64,000 bases of DNA, taken from positions 248,001-312,000 of the forward strand of contig NZ_WBMT01000006.1 in NCBI RefSeq assembly GCF_008923185.1, given 5' to 3'. This DNA is from Actinomadura rudentiformis (GTDB lineage: Bacteria; Actinomycetota; Actinomycetes; Streptosporangiales; Streptosporangiaceae). This document shows, in pieces, positions 25,711 through 33,779 of this stretch. The notes below the pieces were generated by a model that saw nothing but the letters and a program-made list of their open reading frames with translations, was not told where the DNA came from and ran no database searches. The translations under genes were made by a program, and so were the position numbers. The stretch's first letter is position 1. Every line of letters begins with the position of its first letter.

Positions 25711-25826
25711 GCCATCCGGACGTGCGTTCGCGCTGGTGACGCGATGTTGGCGCGGTGTCGGCGTGGTGTTCGGGGTGGTGTTCGGGGTGAACCGGGCCGC
25801 CCGGCGTGGCCGGATCCGGATGTCCC

Positions 25827-25850
25827 GTTTAGGGAGAACAGGAGGGGTAG
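25827..25850 (+). promoter_or_regulatory. Sigma-B-like promoter of the gas-vesicle operon
   Basis: GTTT at 25827-25830, 14 bases, then GGGTAG at 25845-25850 fits the actinobacterial stress-sigma consensus GTTT-N14-16-GGGTAC closely. It lies 50 bases before the gvpA start, leaving a leader with a good ribosome binding site. This would place gas-vesicle genes under general or osmotic stress control, as reported for Streptomyces gvp genes. Confidence 0.5.
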
Positions 25851-25899
25851 GGGTCGAACTGAACATCGAAAATCCCCGACCCCCTCGAGGAGTGATGAC

Positions 25900-26349
25900 A
25901 TGTCTGGGCCCATAGCCCAGCAGACGTCGGGCGCGACCTACACACAGGGCGGCGGCGGCCGGTCGGGTAGCGGCCTGGCCGACGTGGTCGACCTGATCCT
26001 GGAAAAGGGACTGGTCATCGACGTGTACGCCCGGGTCTCGCTGGTCGGTATCGAGATCCTCACCGTCGACGTGCGGATCGTCGTCGCCAGCGTCGACACC
26101 TATCTGCGGTTCGCCGAGGCGGTCAACCGCCTGGACATCGCCCACGACGGCACGTCCAAGGGCCTCCCGCAGATGATCGACACCATGACCGAGTCGGGCG
26201 CCAACAAGAAGACCAAGGGCGCCCTGGAAGGCGCCTCGGAGAAGCTGAAGGAGACCTTCGGCAGCTCCGACGAGGAGGAGGAAGAAAAGCAGGCGAGTTC
26301 ACGGTCACGCCGCGGCGGCGGCCGGGGCAGCAAGAAGGAGGAAGAGTAA
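25900..26349 (+). CDS. gvpA: Gas vesicle structural protein GvpA (GvpA/J family) with charged tail
   Basis: GvpA is the small amphipathic shell protein whose ribs form the gas-vesicle wall. Residues about 25-85 are the conserved core ([40 protein letters not shown]). The protein is 149 residues, about twice the shell core; the remainder is a charged tail with EEEEEEK followed by Ser/Arg/Gly- and Lys/Glu-rich stretches. Actinobacterial GvpA proteins often have such tails, and its effect on shell assembly is unclear. GAGGAG is 7 bases before the ATG. First gene of an eight-gene operon. Confidence 0.9.
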   Translation: MSGPIAQQTSGATYTQGGGGRSGSGLADVVDLILEKGLVIDVYARVSLVGIEILTVDVRIVVASVDTYLRFAEAVNRLDIAHDGTSKGLPQMIDTMTESGANKKTKGALEGASEKLKETFGSSDEEEEEKQASSRSRRGGGRGSKKEEE

Positions 26350-26352
26350 GCG

Positions 26353-27099
26353 ATGACCACTCCCTCCTATGTCTATGGCGTGACGCGCGCCGGCACGCCC
26401 GTCCCCAAGGGGCTGACCGGGCTGGACGACAAGCCGGTCGAGCTCATCGAGGGCGACGGCGTCGGCGCGATCGTCAGTGACCTGCCGCAGGGCCGCCCGC
26501 TCGGTGAGCGCGCCGACCTGGTCGCCCACCAGAAGGTCCTCAACGAGTTCCTGGACGCCGCCGCGGTCGTCGTCCCGTTCCGTTTCGGCGCCGCGCTGAG
26601 CGGCCGTGAGGCGGTGGAGAAGGAACTGCTGGCCTCGAACGCCGAGCGGCTCGGCCAGGTCCTGGACAGCCTCGACGGCCGCCTGGAGCTGCGGCTCAAG
26701 GGCACCTACGTGGAAGACAGCGTCCTGCGTGAGGTGATGGAGCAGGAACCGGAGATCGCGCAGCTCAGCGAACGGATCCGGCAGGTGCCGGCCGACGCCG
26801 CCGACGCGGTCTACTACGACCGGGTCCGCCTCGGCGAGATGATCGCGCAGGCTCTGGAGCGCCGCCGTGACCACGACGGCCGTGCGCTGCTGGACCCGCT
26901 CGCGCCGGTCGCCGAATCGGTGGTCAACAAGCCGCCGGCGCGTGAGGAGGACGTGCTGGACGCCGCGTTCCTCATCGACCGTGCCAAGCGCGAGGAGTTC
27001 GAGGCCGCGGTCGACAAGCTCGGCCAGGCCCACGGCGACCGCATCAAGCTGCGGCTGGTCGGGCCGCTGCCGCCCTACGACTTCGTCCCGGAGGCCTGA
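26353..27099 (+). CDS. gvpF: Gas vesicle protein GvpF (GvpF/L family)
   Basis: The 248-residue protein is of the GvpF/GvpL family, which has two alpha/beta domains and binds GvpA monomers early in vesicle assembly. Recognisable are YVYGVTRAGTPVP at the start, VVVPFRFGAALSGREAVE, LRLKGTYVEDSVL and the terminal RLVGPLPPYDFVP, the almost invariant GPlPpYdF end of the family. It starts 3 bases after gvpA. A second family member, gvpL, lies at 28105. Confidence 0.93.
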   Translation: MTTPSYVYGVTRAGTPVPKGLTGLDDKPVELIEGDGVGAIVSDLPQGRPLGERADLVAHQKVLNEFLDAAAVVVPFRFGAALSGREAVEKELLASNAERLGQVLDSLDGRLELRLKGTYVEDSVLREVMEQEPEIAQLSERIRQVPADAADAVYYDRVRLGEMIAQALERRRDHDGRALLDPLAPVAESVVNKPPAREEDVLDAAFLIDRAKREEFEAAVDKLGQAHGDRIKLRLVGPLPPYDFVPEA

Positions 27100-27100
27100 C

Positions 27101-27340
27101 ATGGGCCTTTTCACCGGGCTGGTGACCCTTCCGCTCGCTCCCGTCCGCGGGGTCGTGTGGCTCGCCGAGGTGCTCAAGGAACAGGCCGAGGCGCAGCTGT
27201 ACGACCCCGGCAAGATCGCCGCGGAGATGCAGTACATCGCGGACGCGGTCGCCGCCGGTGAGATGAGCGAGGAGGAGGCCGCCGAGCGTGAGGAGGAACT
27301 CATCGCCCGGCTGATCCAGAACCGGTCCCAGGGGGGCTGA
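27101..27340 (+). CDS. gvpG: Gas vesicle protein GvpG
   Basis: GvpG is a short helical accessory protein needed for vesicle formation. The 79-residue product begins MGLFTGLVTLPLAPVRGVVW, then LAEVLKEQAEAQLYDPGKI and an acidic helix EMSEEEAAEREEELIARL, all typical of GvpG. It follows gvpF by one base, so translation is coupled. Confidence 0.92.
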   Translation: MGLFTGLVTLPLAPVRGVVWLAEVLKEQAEAQLYDPGKIAAEMQYIADAVAAGEMSEEEAAEREEELIARLIQNRSQGG

Positions 27341-27345
27341 TCACG

Positions 27346-27612
27346 ATGATCTCCGCGTCGGAGGCCGCCAAGCACGCCGTCGACCATGTCACCCGGCTCA
27401 CCGGCCGGGACGCCGAGGGCGTCGTGGGCGTCGAACGCGCCGACGACGGCTGGCACGTCGCGGTGGAGATCGTGGAGACCCACCGCATCCCCGACTCGGC
27501 CGACATCCTCGCCGTCTACCAGACCGCGCTGGACGACGAGGGCGACCTGGTGTCGTACCGGCGCAAGCGCCGCTACCTGCGCGGCCAGGTGGACAGGTGC
27601 GGAAGGGACTGA
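27346..27612 (+). CDS. gvpO: Gas vesicle protein GvpO
   Basis: The 88-residue protein matches the actinobacterial GvpO family: ITRLTGRDAEGV-like start, DGWHVAVEIVETHRIPDSAD, then LAVYQTALDDEGDLVSYRR and a basic end. GvpO is required for gas-vesicle formation in haloarchaea; its role in actinomycetes is not defined. In Streptomyces clusters it usually precedes gvpA, whereas here it follows gvpG. Confidence 0.9.
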   Translation: MISASEAAKHAVDHVTRLTGRDAEGVVGVERADDGWHVAVEIVETHRIPDSADILAVYQTALDDEGDLVSYRRKRRYLRGQVDRCGRD

Positions 27613-27631
27613 GGAGGAAGGTGCTGCAGAA

Positions 27632-28108
27632 GTGAGCGATGATCTGTCCTGGTCCGGTGCCCGCTCACCGGCCCGCTCGATGGGCATGGAACAGCGGCCC
27701 ACGGCCAACCTCGCCGACCTGCTGGAACGCATCCTCGACAAGGGGATCGTCATCGTCGGCGACATCCGGGTGAACCTCCTGGACATCGAGCTGCTCACCA
27801 TCAAGCTGCGGCTGCTCGTCGCCTCCGTCGACCGCGCCAAGGAGATGGGCATCGACTGGTGGGAACACGACCCTTCCCTGTCGTCCCGCGCGAACAAACC
27901 CGCCACCGGCGACCCCTCCGAAGCCGAGCTCGAACGGCAACAGCAGATCCTGGAAGAGAACGAGCGGCTACGGGAACGCATCGCGGCGCTGGAAGCCGGA
28001 CAGCACAACGGACCCGCCGGCGACACGACCACCGGCAAGGACACGACCACCGGCGACACGACGACCGGCAAGAGCGCCAAGACCGGCGAAGGCGGTGACG
28101 GACAGTGA
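27632..28108 (+). CDS. gvpJ: Gas vesicle protein GvpJ with Thr/Gly-repeat tail
   Basis: The 158-residue protein has a GvpA/J core at about residues 24-80 (ANLADLLERILDKGIVIVGD, DIELLTIKLRLLVASVDRAK) followed by IDWWEHDP, which marks the GvpJ subgroup. A coiled-coil-like stretch (EAELERQQQILEENERLRER) and a tail of GDTTTGK/DTTTGDTTTGK repeats follow. GTG at 27632 gives MSDDLSW; GAGGAGGAAG at 27611-27620 is the nearest ribosome binding site. GvpJ is a minor tip or nucleation protein. Confidence 0.9.
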   Translation: MSDDLSWSGARSPARSMGMEQRPTANLADLLERILDKGIVIVGDIRVNLLDIELLTIKLRLLVASVDRAKEMGIDWWEHDPSLSSRANKPATGDPSEAELERQQQILEENERLRERIAALEAGQHNGPAGDTTTGKDTTTGDTTTGKSAKTGEGGDGQ

Positions 28109-28920
28109 CCGAACCTGCCGGCACCGCCGTCTACCTGTACGGGGTGTCGCGTGGCCTGGACCCCGCGGCGCTCCCGGACACACCCGGCGTCGGCGGCGCT
28201 CCCGTCCGCGCCGTCACCGCCGGGGACCTCACCGCGCTGGTCAGCACCGTGCGCGAAGCCGACTACGGGGAGGAGGCGCTGCGCGTCAACCTGGAGGACC
28301 TGTCGTTCCTGGAGGCCACCGCACGCGCCCATCACGACGTGGTCGACCAGGCGGCCCGCACCGCACCCACCGCGCCGGTACGGATCGCCACCCTCTACCG
28401 CGACGACGACCGCGTGGCCCGGCTGCTGACCGAGCAGCACGACACGTTCACCCGCGCGCTGGACCGCATCACCGGCCGCTCCGAATGGGGCGTGAAAGCC
28501 TACGCCTACGCCGAGGCCATGGCCGCCGCCCCCGCCGGTGCCGGCGAGGACACGACCGCGCCGGCCGGCGGCTCCGGTGCCGGCGCCGCGTACCTGCGTA
28601 ACCGGCAGGCGCAGCGCAGGCAGCGCGAGGACGCCGGCCGCCGCATCACCGCGCAGGCACAAGCCATCCACGCCGAGCTCGCCGACCACGCCGTCGCCAC
28701 CCGCCAGCACCCGCCGCAGGACCCGAAACTGTCAGGTCACGACGGCACCCAGATCCTCAACGTCGCCTACCTGCTGGACGACGACCAGGTCGAAGGGTTC
28801 CTCGCGGCGGTCAAGGACGTCGACGCGCGCCTGCCGGGCATCGGCGCCGAGGTCACCGGCCCGTGGCCGCCGTACTCGTTCATCGACACCGGCGACACCG
28901 AGGCGGGGGAGCGCCGATGA
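28105..28920 (+). CDS. gvpL: Gas vesicle protein GvpL (GvpF/L family)
   Basis: The 271-residue second member of the GvpF/L family has AVYLYGVSRGLDP at the N-terminus, PVRIATLYRDDDRVARLL, GRSEWGVKAYAYAE in the middle, and the family end EVTGPWPPYSFI. A Gly/Ala/Thr-rich insertion (about residues 141-160) separates the two domains. Its GTG overlaps the gvpJ stop (GTGA), and its TGA overlaps the gvpS ATG. Confidence 0.92.
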   Translation: MTEPAGTAVYLYGVSRGLDPAALPDTPGVGGAPVRAVTAGDLTALVSTVREADYGEEALRVNLEDLSFLEATARAHHDVVDQAARTAPTAPVRIATLYRDDDRVARLLTEQHDTFTRALDRITGRSEWGVKAYAYAEAMAAAPAGAGEDTTAPAGGSGAGAAYLRNRQAQRRQREDAGRRITAQAQAIHAELADHAVATRQHPPQDPKLSGHDGTQILNVAYLLDDDQVEGFLAAVKDVDARLPGIGAEVTGPWPPYSFIDTGDTEAGERR

Positions 28921-29138
28921 CGGTCACCCTGGACACAGGCCACCCGCGGGTACCTGCCGAGCGGGTGGCGCTGGTGGACCTGCTGGACAGGCTGCTGGCC
29001 GGCGGCGTGGTCATCACCGGCGACCTGGTCATCTCCATCGCCGAGGTCGACCTGGTGCACATCTCCCTGCGCGCCCTCATCACCACCGTCCGCGACGAGC
29101 TCATGGGGGACGACCTCACGGGGGAGGAGGACCGGTGA
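28917..29138 (+). CDS. gvpS: Gas vesicle protein GvpS (GvpA/J family)
   Basis: The 73-residue GvpA-fold protein contains VALVDLLDRLLAGGVVITGD and VISIAEVDLVHISLRALITTV, close to the GvpS/GvpM branch that forms minor shell or tip components. It is much shorter than GvpA and GvpJ here and has no tail. ATGA and GTGA overlaps couple it to gvpL and gvpK. Confidence 0.9.
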   Translation: MTVTLDTGHPRVPAERVALVDLLDRLLAGGVVITGDLVISIAEVDLVHISLRALITTVRDELMGDDLTGEEDR

Positions 29139-29566
29139 CCGGCGACCGCCTCCCCGACCACCGTCCCGACCACGTCCCCGCACGGCCTGTCACGCACGAG
29201 GACTCCGTCACCTACCCGCGCGTGCGCCGCGCGGCGCACGCGGAACCGCTGCGGTCGGCGCCGGCGCGCGCCGCACAGGGGTCGTCCGGTGTGATGCAGC
29301 GGCTGCGCTCTGACCCCGAGACCGTCGAACGCGACCTGGTGAAGCTCGTCCTCACCCTCGTCGAGCTGATCCGGCAGCTGATGGAACGGCAGGCGCTGCG
29401 CCGCGTCGAGGGCGGCGGCCTCACCGACGACCAGATCGAGGACCTCGGGCTCGCGCTGATGCGGCTGGAACAGGCCATGGAACGGCTGAAGGACCACTTC
29501 CAACTGGAAGACCACGACCTCAACCTCGACCTGGGCCCGCTCGGCCCGCTGCTGCCCGAGCCATGA
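29135..29566 (+). CDS. gvpK: Gas vesicle protein GvpK
   Basis: The 143-residue protein has the GvpK core in its second half: ETVERDLVKLVLTLVELIRQ, LMERQALRRVEGGGLTDDQI and LGLALMRLEQAMERL. The first 50 residues are Pro/Arg-rich and poorly conserved. GvpK is an essential accessory protein in gas-vesicle assembly. It is the last gene of the operon, ending 38 bases before a strong hairpin. Confidence 0.92.
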   Translation: MTGDRLPDHRPDHVPARPVTHEDSVTYPRVRRAAHAEPLRSAPARAAQGSSGVMQRLRSDPETVERDLVKLVLTLVELIRQLMERQALRRVEGGGLTDDQIEDLGLALMRLEQAMERLKDHFQLEDHDLNLDLGPLGPLLPEP

Positions 29567-29570
29567 CCCA

Positions 29571-29601
29571 GCAGTGATCAAGACCGGCAGTGATCAAGAC
29601 C
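29571..29601. repeat. 15-base direct repeat after gvpK
   Basis: GCAGTGATCAAGACC occurs at 29571-29585 and 29587-29601, directly after the gvpK stop and before the terminator. It is another short duplication at a gene border. Confidence 0.9.
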
Positions 29602-29603
29602 AT

Positions 29604-29644
29604 GGGCCCGGTGGTGCGTGGACAGGGGCGCCACCGGGCCCTTT
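29604..29644. terminator. Terminator between gvpK and the histone-like gene
   Basis: GGGCCCGGTGG (29604-29614) pairs perfectly with CCACCGGGCCC (29631-29641) around a 16-base loop and is followed by TTT. It lies between convergent genes and can act for both. Confidence 0.75.
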
Positions 29645-29650
29645 CCCTGC

Positions 29651-30193
29651 TCAGCTCTTCTCGGCCTCGCTGATCGCGTCGGCCAGCTGCTGCTTGCTCA
29701 TCTTGGAACGGCCGGGGATGCCCAGCTCCCGGGCCCGCTCGTACAGGTCCCGCTTGGCCGGGCCGTCACCGTTGGCGTCGGCCGGTTCAGGAGGCGCGGG
29801 AGCGCTCGCGGCCGCCGGAGCCTTCTTGCCCGTGGCCTTCGCCGCGGATGTCTTCTTGGCCGGTGCACGCTTGGCGGGGGCCTTCTTCGCCGTGGCGGTC
29901 CGGGAACCCTCCGCGGCCTTCTTGGCCGGGGCCTTCTTCCTGGCAGGTGCCTTCTTGGGTGTGTCCGCCTTGCGCGGCCGGGGCGGCTCAGGACCCCGTG
30001 CCTCCTCCGGCTCCTCCAGCGGCGCGGGCCCCGGCTGCATGTTGCCCGGGCCGTTGGGCCGCAGGTTACGGCGCAGCGCGGGCCGCCACCGTTCACCGAG
30101 CCTGCCCAGGCGGTCCCTGGCCTTGCCCAGCAGTTCCTGAGCCGCCTGCGGAGTACGCCGGAAGGCCGACGGTACGTCGCGTGGTCGCGGCAT
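29651..30193 (-). CDS. Histone H1-like Lys/Ala-rich protein with a C-terminal SAP-like segment
   Basis: The 180-residue protein has a Pro/Arg-rich first third, then many Lys-Lys-Ala/Pro-Ala-Lys repeats (KKAPARKKAPAKK, KKAPAKRAPAKK) as in histone H1-like nucleoid proteins, and ends with DLYERARELGIPGRSKMSKQ QLADAI, a helix-turn-helix segment like the SAP/Rho N-terminal fold that binds nucleic acid. It should bind DNA. The ATG at 30193 has GGAGGGGG about 10 bases upstream. It converges on the gas-vesicle operon; three GCGTGAACGC sites lie 73-111 bases upstream. Confidence 0.75.
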   Translation of the reverse strand: MPRPRDVPSAFRRTPQAAQELLGKARDRLGRLGERWRPALRRNLRPNGPGNMQPGPAPLEEPEEARGPEPPRPRKADTPKKAPARKKAPAKKAAEGSRTATAKKAPAKRAPAKKTSAAKATGKKAPAAASAPAPPEPADANGDGPAKRDLYERARELGIPGRSKMSKQQLADAISEAEKS

Positions 30194-30265
30194 CAAACGT
30201 TCGCCCCCTCCCGGGAGATTGCACGATTCGTCGGTGCGCGGCCTACCCGGTGCGGCGCCCTCCAT

Positions 30266-30304
30266 GCGTGAACGCCCACCACCTGCGTGAACGCGCGTTC
30301 ACGC
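30266..30304. promoter_or_regulatory. Three GCGTGAACGC sites including a perfect 20-base palindrome
   Basis: GCGTGAACGC is found at 30266-30275 and 30285-30294, and its inverse GCGTTCACGC at 30295-30304, making 30285-30304 a perfect palindrome. It resembles the actinobacterial Rex operator (TGTGAAcgcgTTCACA) but has a 6- instead of 4-base centre. It lies between cydC and the histone-like gene, upstream of the latter. It could also be a hairpin after cydC. Confidence 0.55.
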
Positions 30305-30320
30305 GAACACGGCGGCGGGT

Positions 30321-32036
30321 TCAGGTGGTGAGGAGTTCCGACTCCCACAGGTCGCGGTAGGCGCCGGGGCGGCCGAGGAGGTTCTCGTGGCGGCCGCGCT
30401 GCACGACCTTCCCGCGGTCCAGCACGATCACCTCGTCGGCGGCGGCGAGCGCGGCCAGGCGGTGGGTGACCAGCAGCAGGGTGCCGCCACCCGGCAATGT
30501 CAGGAGCTCCCGGGTGATCTCATCGGCGGTGGCCGGGTCCAGCGCCTCGGCGGGTTCGTCCAGGACCAGCACGGGCGGGTCGGCCAGCAGCGCACGCGCC
30601 AGCAGCAGCCGCTGCCGCTGCCCGCCCGACAGGCCACGGCCGCCCTCACCCACGACGGTGTCCCACCCGCCGGGCAGCCCGTCGACGACCTCCAGCAGCC
30701 GCGCCCGCCGCGCCGCGGCCTCCAGCTGCGCCTGCGTGGCGTCCGGGCGGGCCAGCATCAGGTTGCCGCGGACGGTGGTGGCGAACACGTGCGCGTCCTG
30801 CGTGAGACCGCGCACCGCCGAACGCACCTCGCCCGGGTCGCAGAACGCCACGTCCTGGCCGCCGAGCCGCACCGTCCCCGACTCCGGCCGGACCTCACCC
30901 GATATCGCGGCGAGGAGAGTGCTCTTACCCGCGCCGCTGGCCCCCACGACCGCGACGCGCCGGCCGCGCTCCACCGTCAGATCCACGCCGTCCAGCGCGT
31001 ACGTGCCGGAGGCGTCGTCGCGGGCGTCGTCGTAGGCGACGCGGACGCCGAGGAAGTCCACCGCGAGCGGGCCGCGCGGCAGCGGCCTGGGCCGTTCCGG
31101 ACGCGGCGGCGGGGGAGCGGCCAGCAGCGCCGCCACCCGCCGCGACGCCGGCAGCACCTCACGCAGCCGCTGCGCCGCCGACGCCAGCGGCAGCACCGCC
31201 TCCACCGCCACCAGCGCGGTCAGCGCGACGACCGCCACGGCCACCTCGTCCGCGCCCGCGTTCACCGCCACCCACGCCGCCCCGGCCGCCGTCAGCCCCT
31301 GCAGCAGGAAACCGGCGGCCGTCACCCCGCCCGCGACGCGCGTGGTGACCCGTTCGGCATCTTCCAGCCGCGCCGCCGACTCCCGCGCCGCCGCGGCGAA
31401 CCGGCCGGACGCGCCGAACACCGCCAGTTCCGCGCCGCCCTCCAGCAGGTCCAGCGCCCGCACCGCCAGCCGTTCACGCTCGGCCGCGGCACGCGCCGCG
31501 GCGCGGCCACCCGACGCCCACGCCACCCACGGCACCACCACCCCGGCGGCCAGCAACCCACCGGCGACCACGAACGCCGCACCCGGCGCCGCCACCGCGC
31601 ACACCACGACCCCGGCCACACCGCACACCACGGCAGCGACAGCCGGAAGCAGGCACCGCAGCAGCAGATCCTGCACCGCGTCGACATCGGACACCATCCG
31701 CGTCAGCGCATCCCCGTCACGTGACGCCAGGTCCCGCCGCCGCGCCGCCAGCGCGTCGAACACCCGCCCGCGCAGCTCCGCCAGCGCCCGCAACGCCACA
31801 TCGTGCCCCGCCAGCCGCTCGGCATACCGCAGCGACCCCTTGGCCACCGCGAAACCCCGCACCGCCACGATCGCCAGCGACAACGCCGCCAGCCCCGGCT
31901 GCTGCGCCGCCCGCGCGATCAGCCACGCCGCCGCAGCGACCAGCCCGAGCCCGCACAGCTCCGCCGCCACCCCGGCCAGCCCCGCCGCCAGCAGCCGCGC
32001 CGTGTACGGCCGCACCGCACTCCACATCCCGTTCAC
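30321..32036 (-). CDS. cydC: CydC, subunit of the thiol-exporting ABC transporter for cytochrome bd
   Basis: The 571-residue half-transporter has six N-terminal helices and an ABC domain with Walker A VGASGAGKST, signature LSGGQRQR and Walker B VLVLDEPAEALD. CydDC exports glutathione or cysteine-type thiols and is needed for cytochrome bd assembly. Its ATG overlaps the cydD stop (ATGA). It ends the operon cydA-cydB-cydD-cydC. Confidence 0.92.
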   Translation of the reverse strand: MNGMWSAVRPYTARLLAAGLAGVAAELCGLGLVAAAAWLIARAAQQPGLAALSLAIVAVRGFAVAKGSLRYAERLAGHDVALRALAELRGRVFDALAARRRDLASRDGDALTRMVSDVDAVQDLLLRCLLPAVAAVVCGVAGVVVCAVAAPGAAFVVAGGLLAAGVVVPWVAWASGGRAAARAAAERERLAVRALDLLEGGAELAVFGASGRFAAAARESAARLEDAERVTTRVAGGVTAAGFLLQGLTAAGAAWVAVNAGADEVAVAVVALTALVAVEAVLPLASAAQRLREVLPASRRVAALLAAPPPPRPERPRPLPRGPLAVDFLGVRVAYDDARDDASGTYALDGVDLTVERGRRVAVVGASGAGKSTLLAAISGEVRPESGTVRLGGQDVAFCDPGEVRSAVRGLTQDAHVFATTVRGNLMLARPDATQAQLEAAARRARLLEVVDGLPGGWDTVVGEGGRGLSGGQRQRLLLARALLADPPVLVLDEPAEALDPATADEITRELLTLPGGGTLLLVTHRLAALAAADEVIVLDRGKVVQRGRHENLLGRPGAYRDLWESELLTT

Positions 32037-33754
32037 GCCGCGGCCTCCCTGCCGGTTTCCCCGCCGGTCTCCGCATCGGCTTCCGTGCCGCTTTCGACCA
32101 GGCGGCCGTTCCTCATCCGAACCACACGGCCCGCCAGCCCCAGCAACGCCGGCCGATGCGCCACGATCAGCGCCGTACGGCCCGCCAGCAGCCGCGACGC
32201 GCCTTCCACCAGCGCCCGCTCGCTCGCCAGATCCAGCCGCGCCGACGGTTCGTCCAGCACCATCAGCGGCGCACCCGTCAGATACGCGCGTGCCACCGCC
32301 AGCCGCTGCCGCTGACCCGCCGACAGGCCCGCGCCGCCTTCACCGAGCACCGTCTCGTACCCGTGCGGCAACGCCTCGATGAACCCGTCCGCCGCCGCGG
32401 CCCGCGCCGCCTCCACCACACGCTCATCCGGTGCGTCCGGCGCACCGAGCCGGATGTTGCCGGCCACCGACGCCGCGAACAGATGCGGCGACTGCGGCAC
32501 CCACCCCACACGGCGCCGCCATTCCGCCAGATCCAGCTCCGCCAGCTCCACGCCGTCGACCAGCACCCGGCCCGACTCCGGCGTCACCAAACCCAGCAGC
32601 ACCAGCAGCAACGTCGACTTACCCGCACCCGACGGACCCGCCACCGCGACCCGCTCACCCGGCGCGATCCGCAGCGACACCCCCTCAAGCGCCGCACGAT
32701 CCGACCCCGGATACCGCACCGTGACGTCCTCCAGCACGATCTCCGGCGCCGCCGCCCGACCACGGGGGAGGACCCCGCCGACGCGTCCCACGGGTGCGTC
32801 CAGCGCCGCGAACGCCTGCTCCGCCGCCGCCACACCCTCCGCGCTCGCATGGAATCGTGCGCCGAGCGCCCGCAGCGGCAGATACGCCTCCGGCGTGAGG
32901 ATCAGCACCAGCAGCCCCGTCGACAACGCCATGTCGCCGTCCAGCAGCCGCAGGCCCACCGGCACCGCGACCAGCGCCACCGACAGCGCGCACACCAGCT
33001 CCAGCACCAGCGACGACAGGAACGCCACCCGCAGCGCCCCCACCGTCGCGCGGCGGTGCTCACCCGCCAGCTCCCGCACCACCACCGACTGGTGACCGGT
33101 CCGCCCGAAAGCCCGCAACGTCGGCAACCCCGCCAGCACATCGCGGAAATGACCACCCAGCCGCTGCAGCAACCCCCACTGCCGGCCCGTCAGAGCCGCC
33201 GTCCGCATCCCCACCAGCGCACCGAACACCGGCACCAGCGGCACCGTCGCCGCCACCACCAGCGCCGACGCCCAATCGGCGGTGAACAGCCGCGCCAGCA
33301 CCAGCACCGGCACCACGCACGCCGCCAGCAGCTGCGGCACGTACCCGGTGAAGAACGGATCCAGCGCGTCCAAGCCCCGCGTCAGCAACGTCACCCGCTC
33401 ACCGGCACCGCCACCAGCACTAGAGGCACCGGCCGAGTTCCCGCCCGGTACCCCGGCCGGGGCCCCGCCTGGGGTACCGGTGGGGCGTGCCAGGAGGGCG
33501 TCGCGCAGCTCCCGCTTCGCCGCGGCCGCCGCGCGCCCCGCGACACCGCTGGTCACCCACGCCAGCGCCGCACGGCCCGCCACCACACCGGCCAGCGGCA
33601 GCAACGACCACGCGTCCAGACCGGCGATCGCACGCGCCAGCAGATCCGCCTGCGCGACCAGCAGCACTCCCTGCCCCGCCGCCAGCGCACCCAGCACCAC
33701 CACCACGCGGCGGGGGAGACGGCGCAGCAGCCGCCGCTCGACCGGCTTCACCAC
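32033..33754 (-). CDS. cydD: CydD, subunit of the thiol-exporting ABC transporter for cytochrome bd
   Basis: The 573-residue partner of CydC has a membrane domain with six helices and an ABC domain showing AGPSGAGKST, LSAGQRQRLAVARAYL and LDEPSARLDLA. An insertion rich in Gly/Ala/Ser (PGGNSAGASSAGGGAG) lies near residues 100-120 in a loop of the membrane domain. It starts 25 bases after cydB. The stop is overlapped by the cydC ATG. Confidence 0.92.
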   Translation of the reverse strand: MVKPVERRLLRRLPRRVVVVLGALAAGQGVLLVAQADLLARAIAGLDAWSLLPLAGVVAGRAALAWVTSGVAGRAAAAAKRELRDALLARPTGTPGGAPAGVPGGNSAGASSAGGGAGERVTLLTRGLDALDPFFTGYVPQLLAACVVPVLVLARLFTADWASALVVAATVPLVPVFGALVGMRTAALTGRQWGLLQRLGGHFRDVLAGLPTLRAFGRTGHQSVVVRELAGEHRRATVGALRVAFLSSLVLELVCALSVALVAVPVGLRLLDGDMALSTGLLVLILTPEAYLPLRALGARFHASAEGVAAAEQAFAALDAPVGRVGGVLPRGRAAAPEIVLEDVTVRYPGSDRAALEGVSLRIAPGERVAVAGPSGAGKSTLLLVLLGLVTPESGRVLVDGVELAELDLAEWRRRVGWVPQSPHLFAASVAGNIRLGAPDAPDERVVEAARAAAADGFIEALPHGYETVLGEGGAGLSAGQRQRLAVARAYLTGAPLMVLDEPSARLDLASERALVEGASRLLAGRTALIVAHRPALLGLAGRVVRMRNGRLVESGTEADAETGGETGREAAA

Positions 33755-33779
33755 GACCTCCCGACCATCGAACCCGGCA

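Larger units (their letters stand above)
25573..25899. other. Intergenic region upstream of the gas-vesicle operon
   Basis: No gene is seen in these 327 bases. In order it holds a 16-base direct repeat (25615-25648), an 11-base-stem hairpin (25671-25710) that can end the upstream transcript, a stretch with repeated GTGTTCGGGGT near 25765-25790, and a sigma-B-like promoter (25827-25850) with the gvpA ribosome binding site at 25887-25892. Confidence 0.6.

Noticed and set aside
26305..28710. A 2.4-kb minus-strand frame over the gas-vesicle genes
   Set aside because: It mirrors clearly recognised gvp genes and shows no domain of its own.
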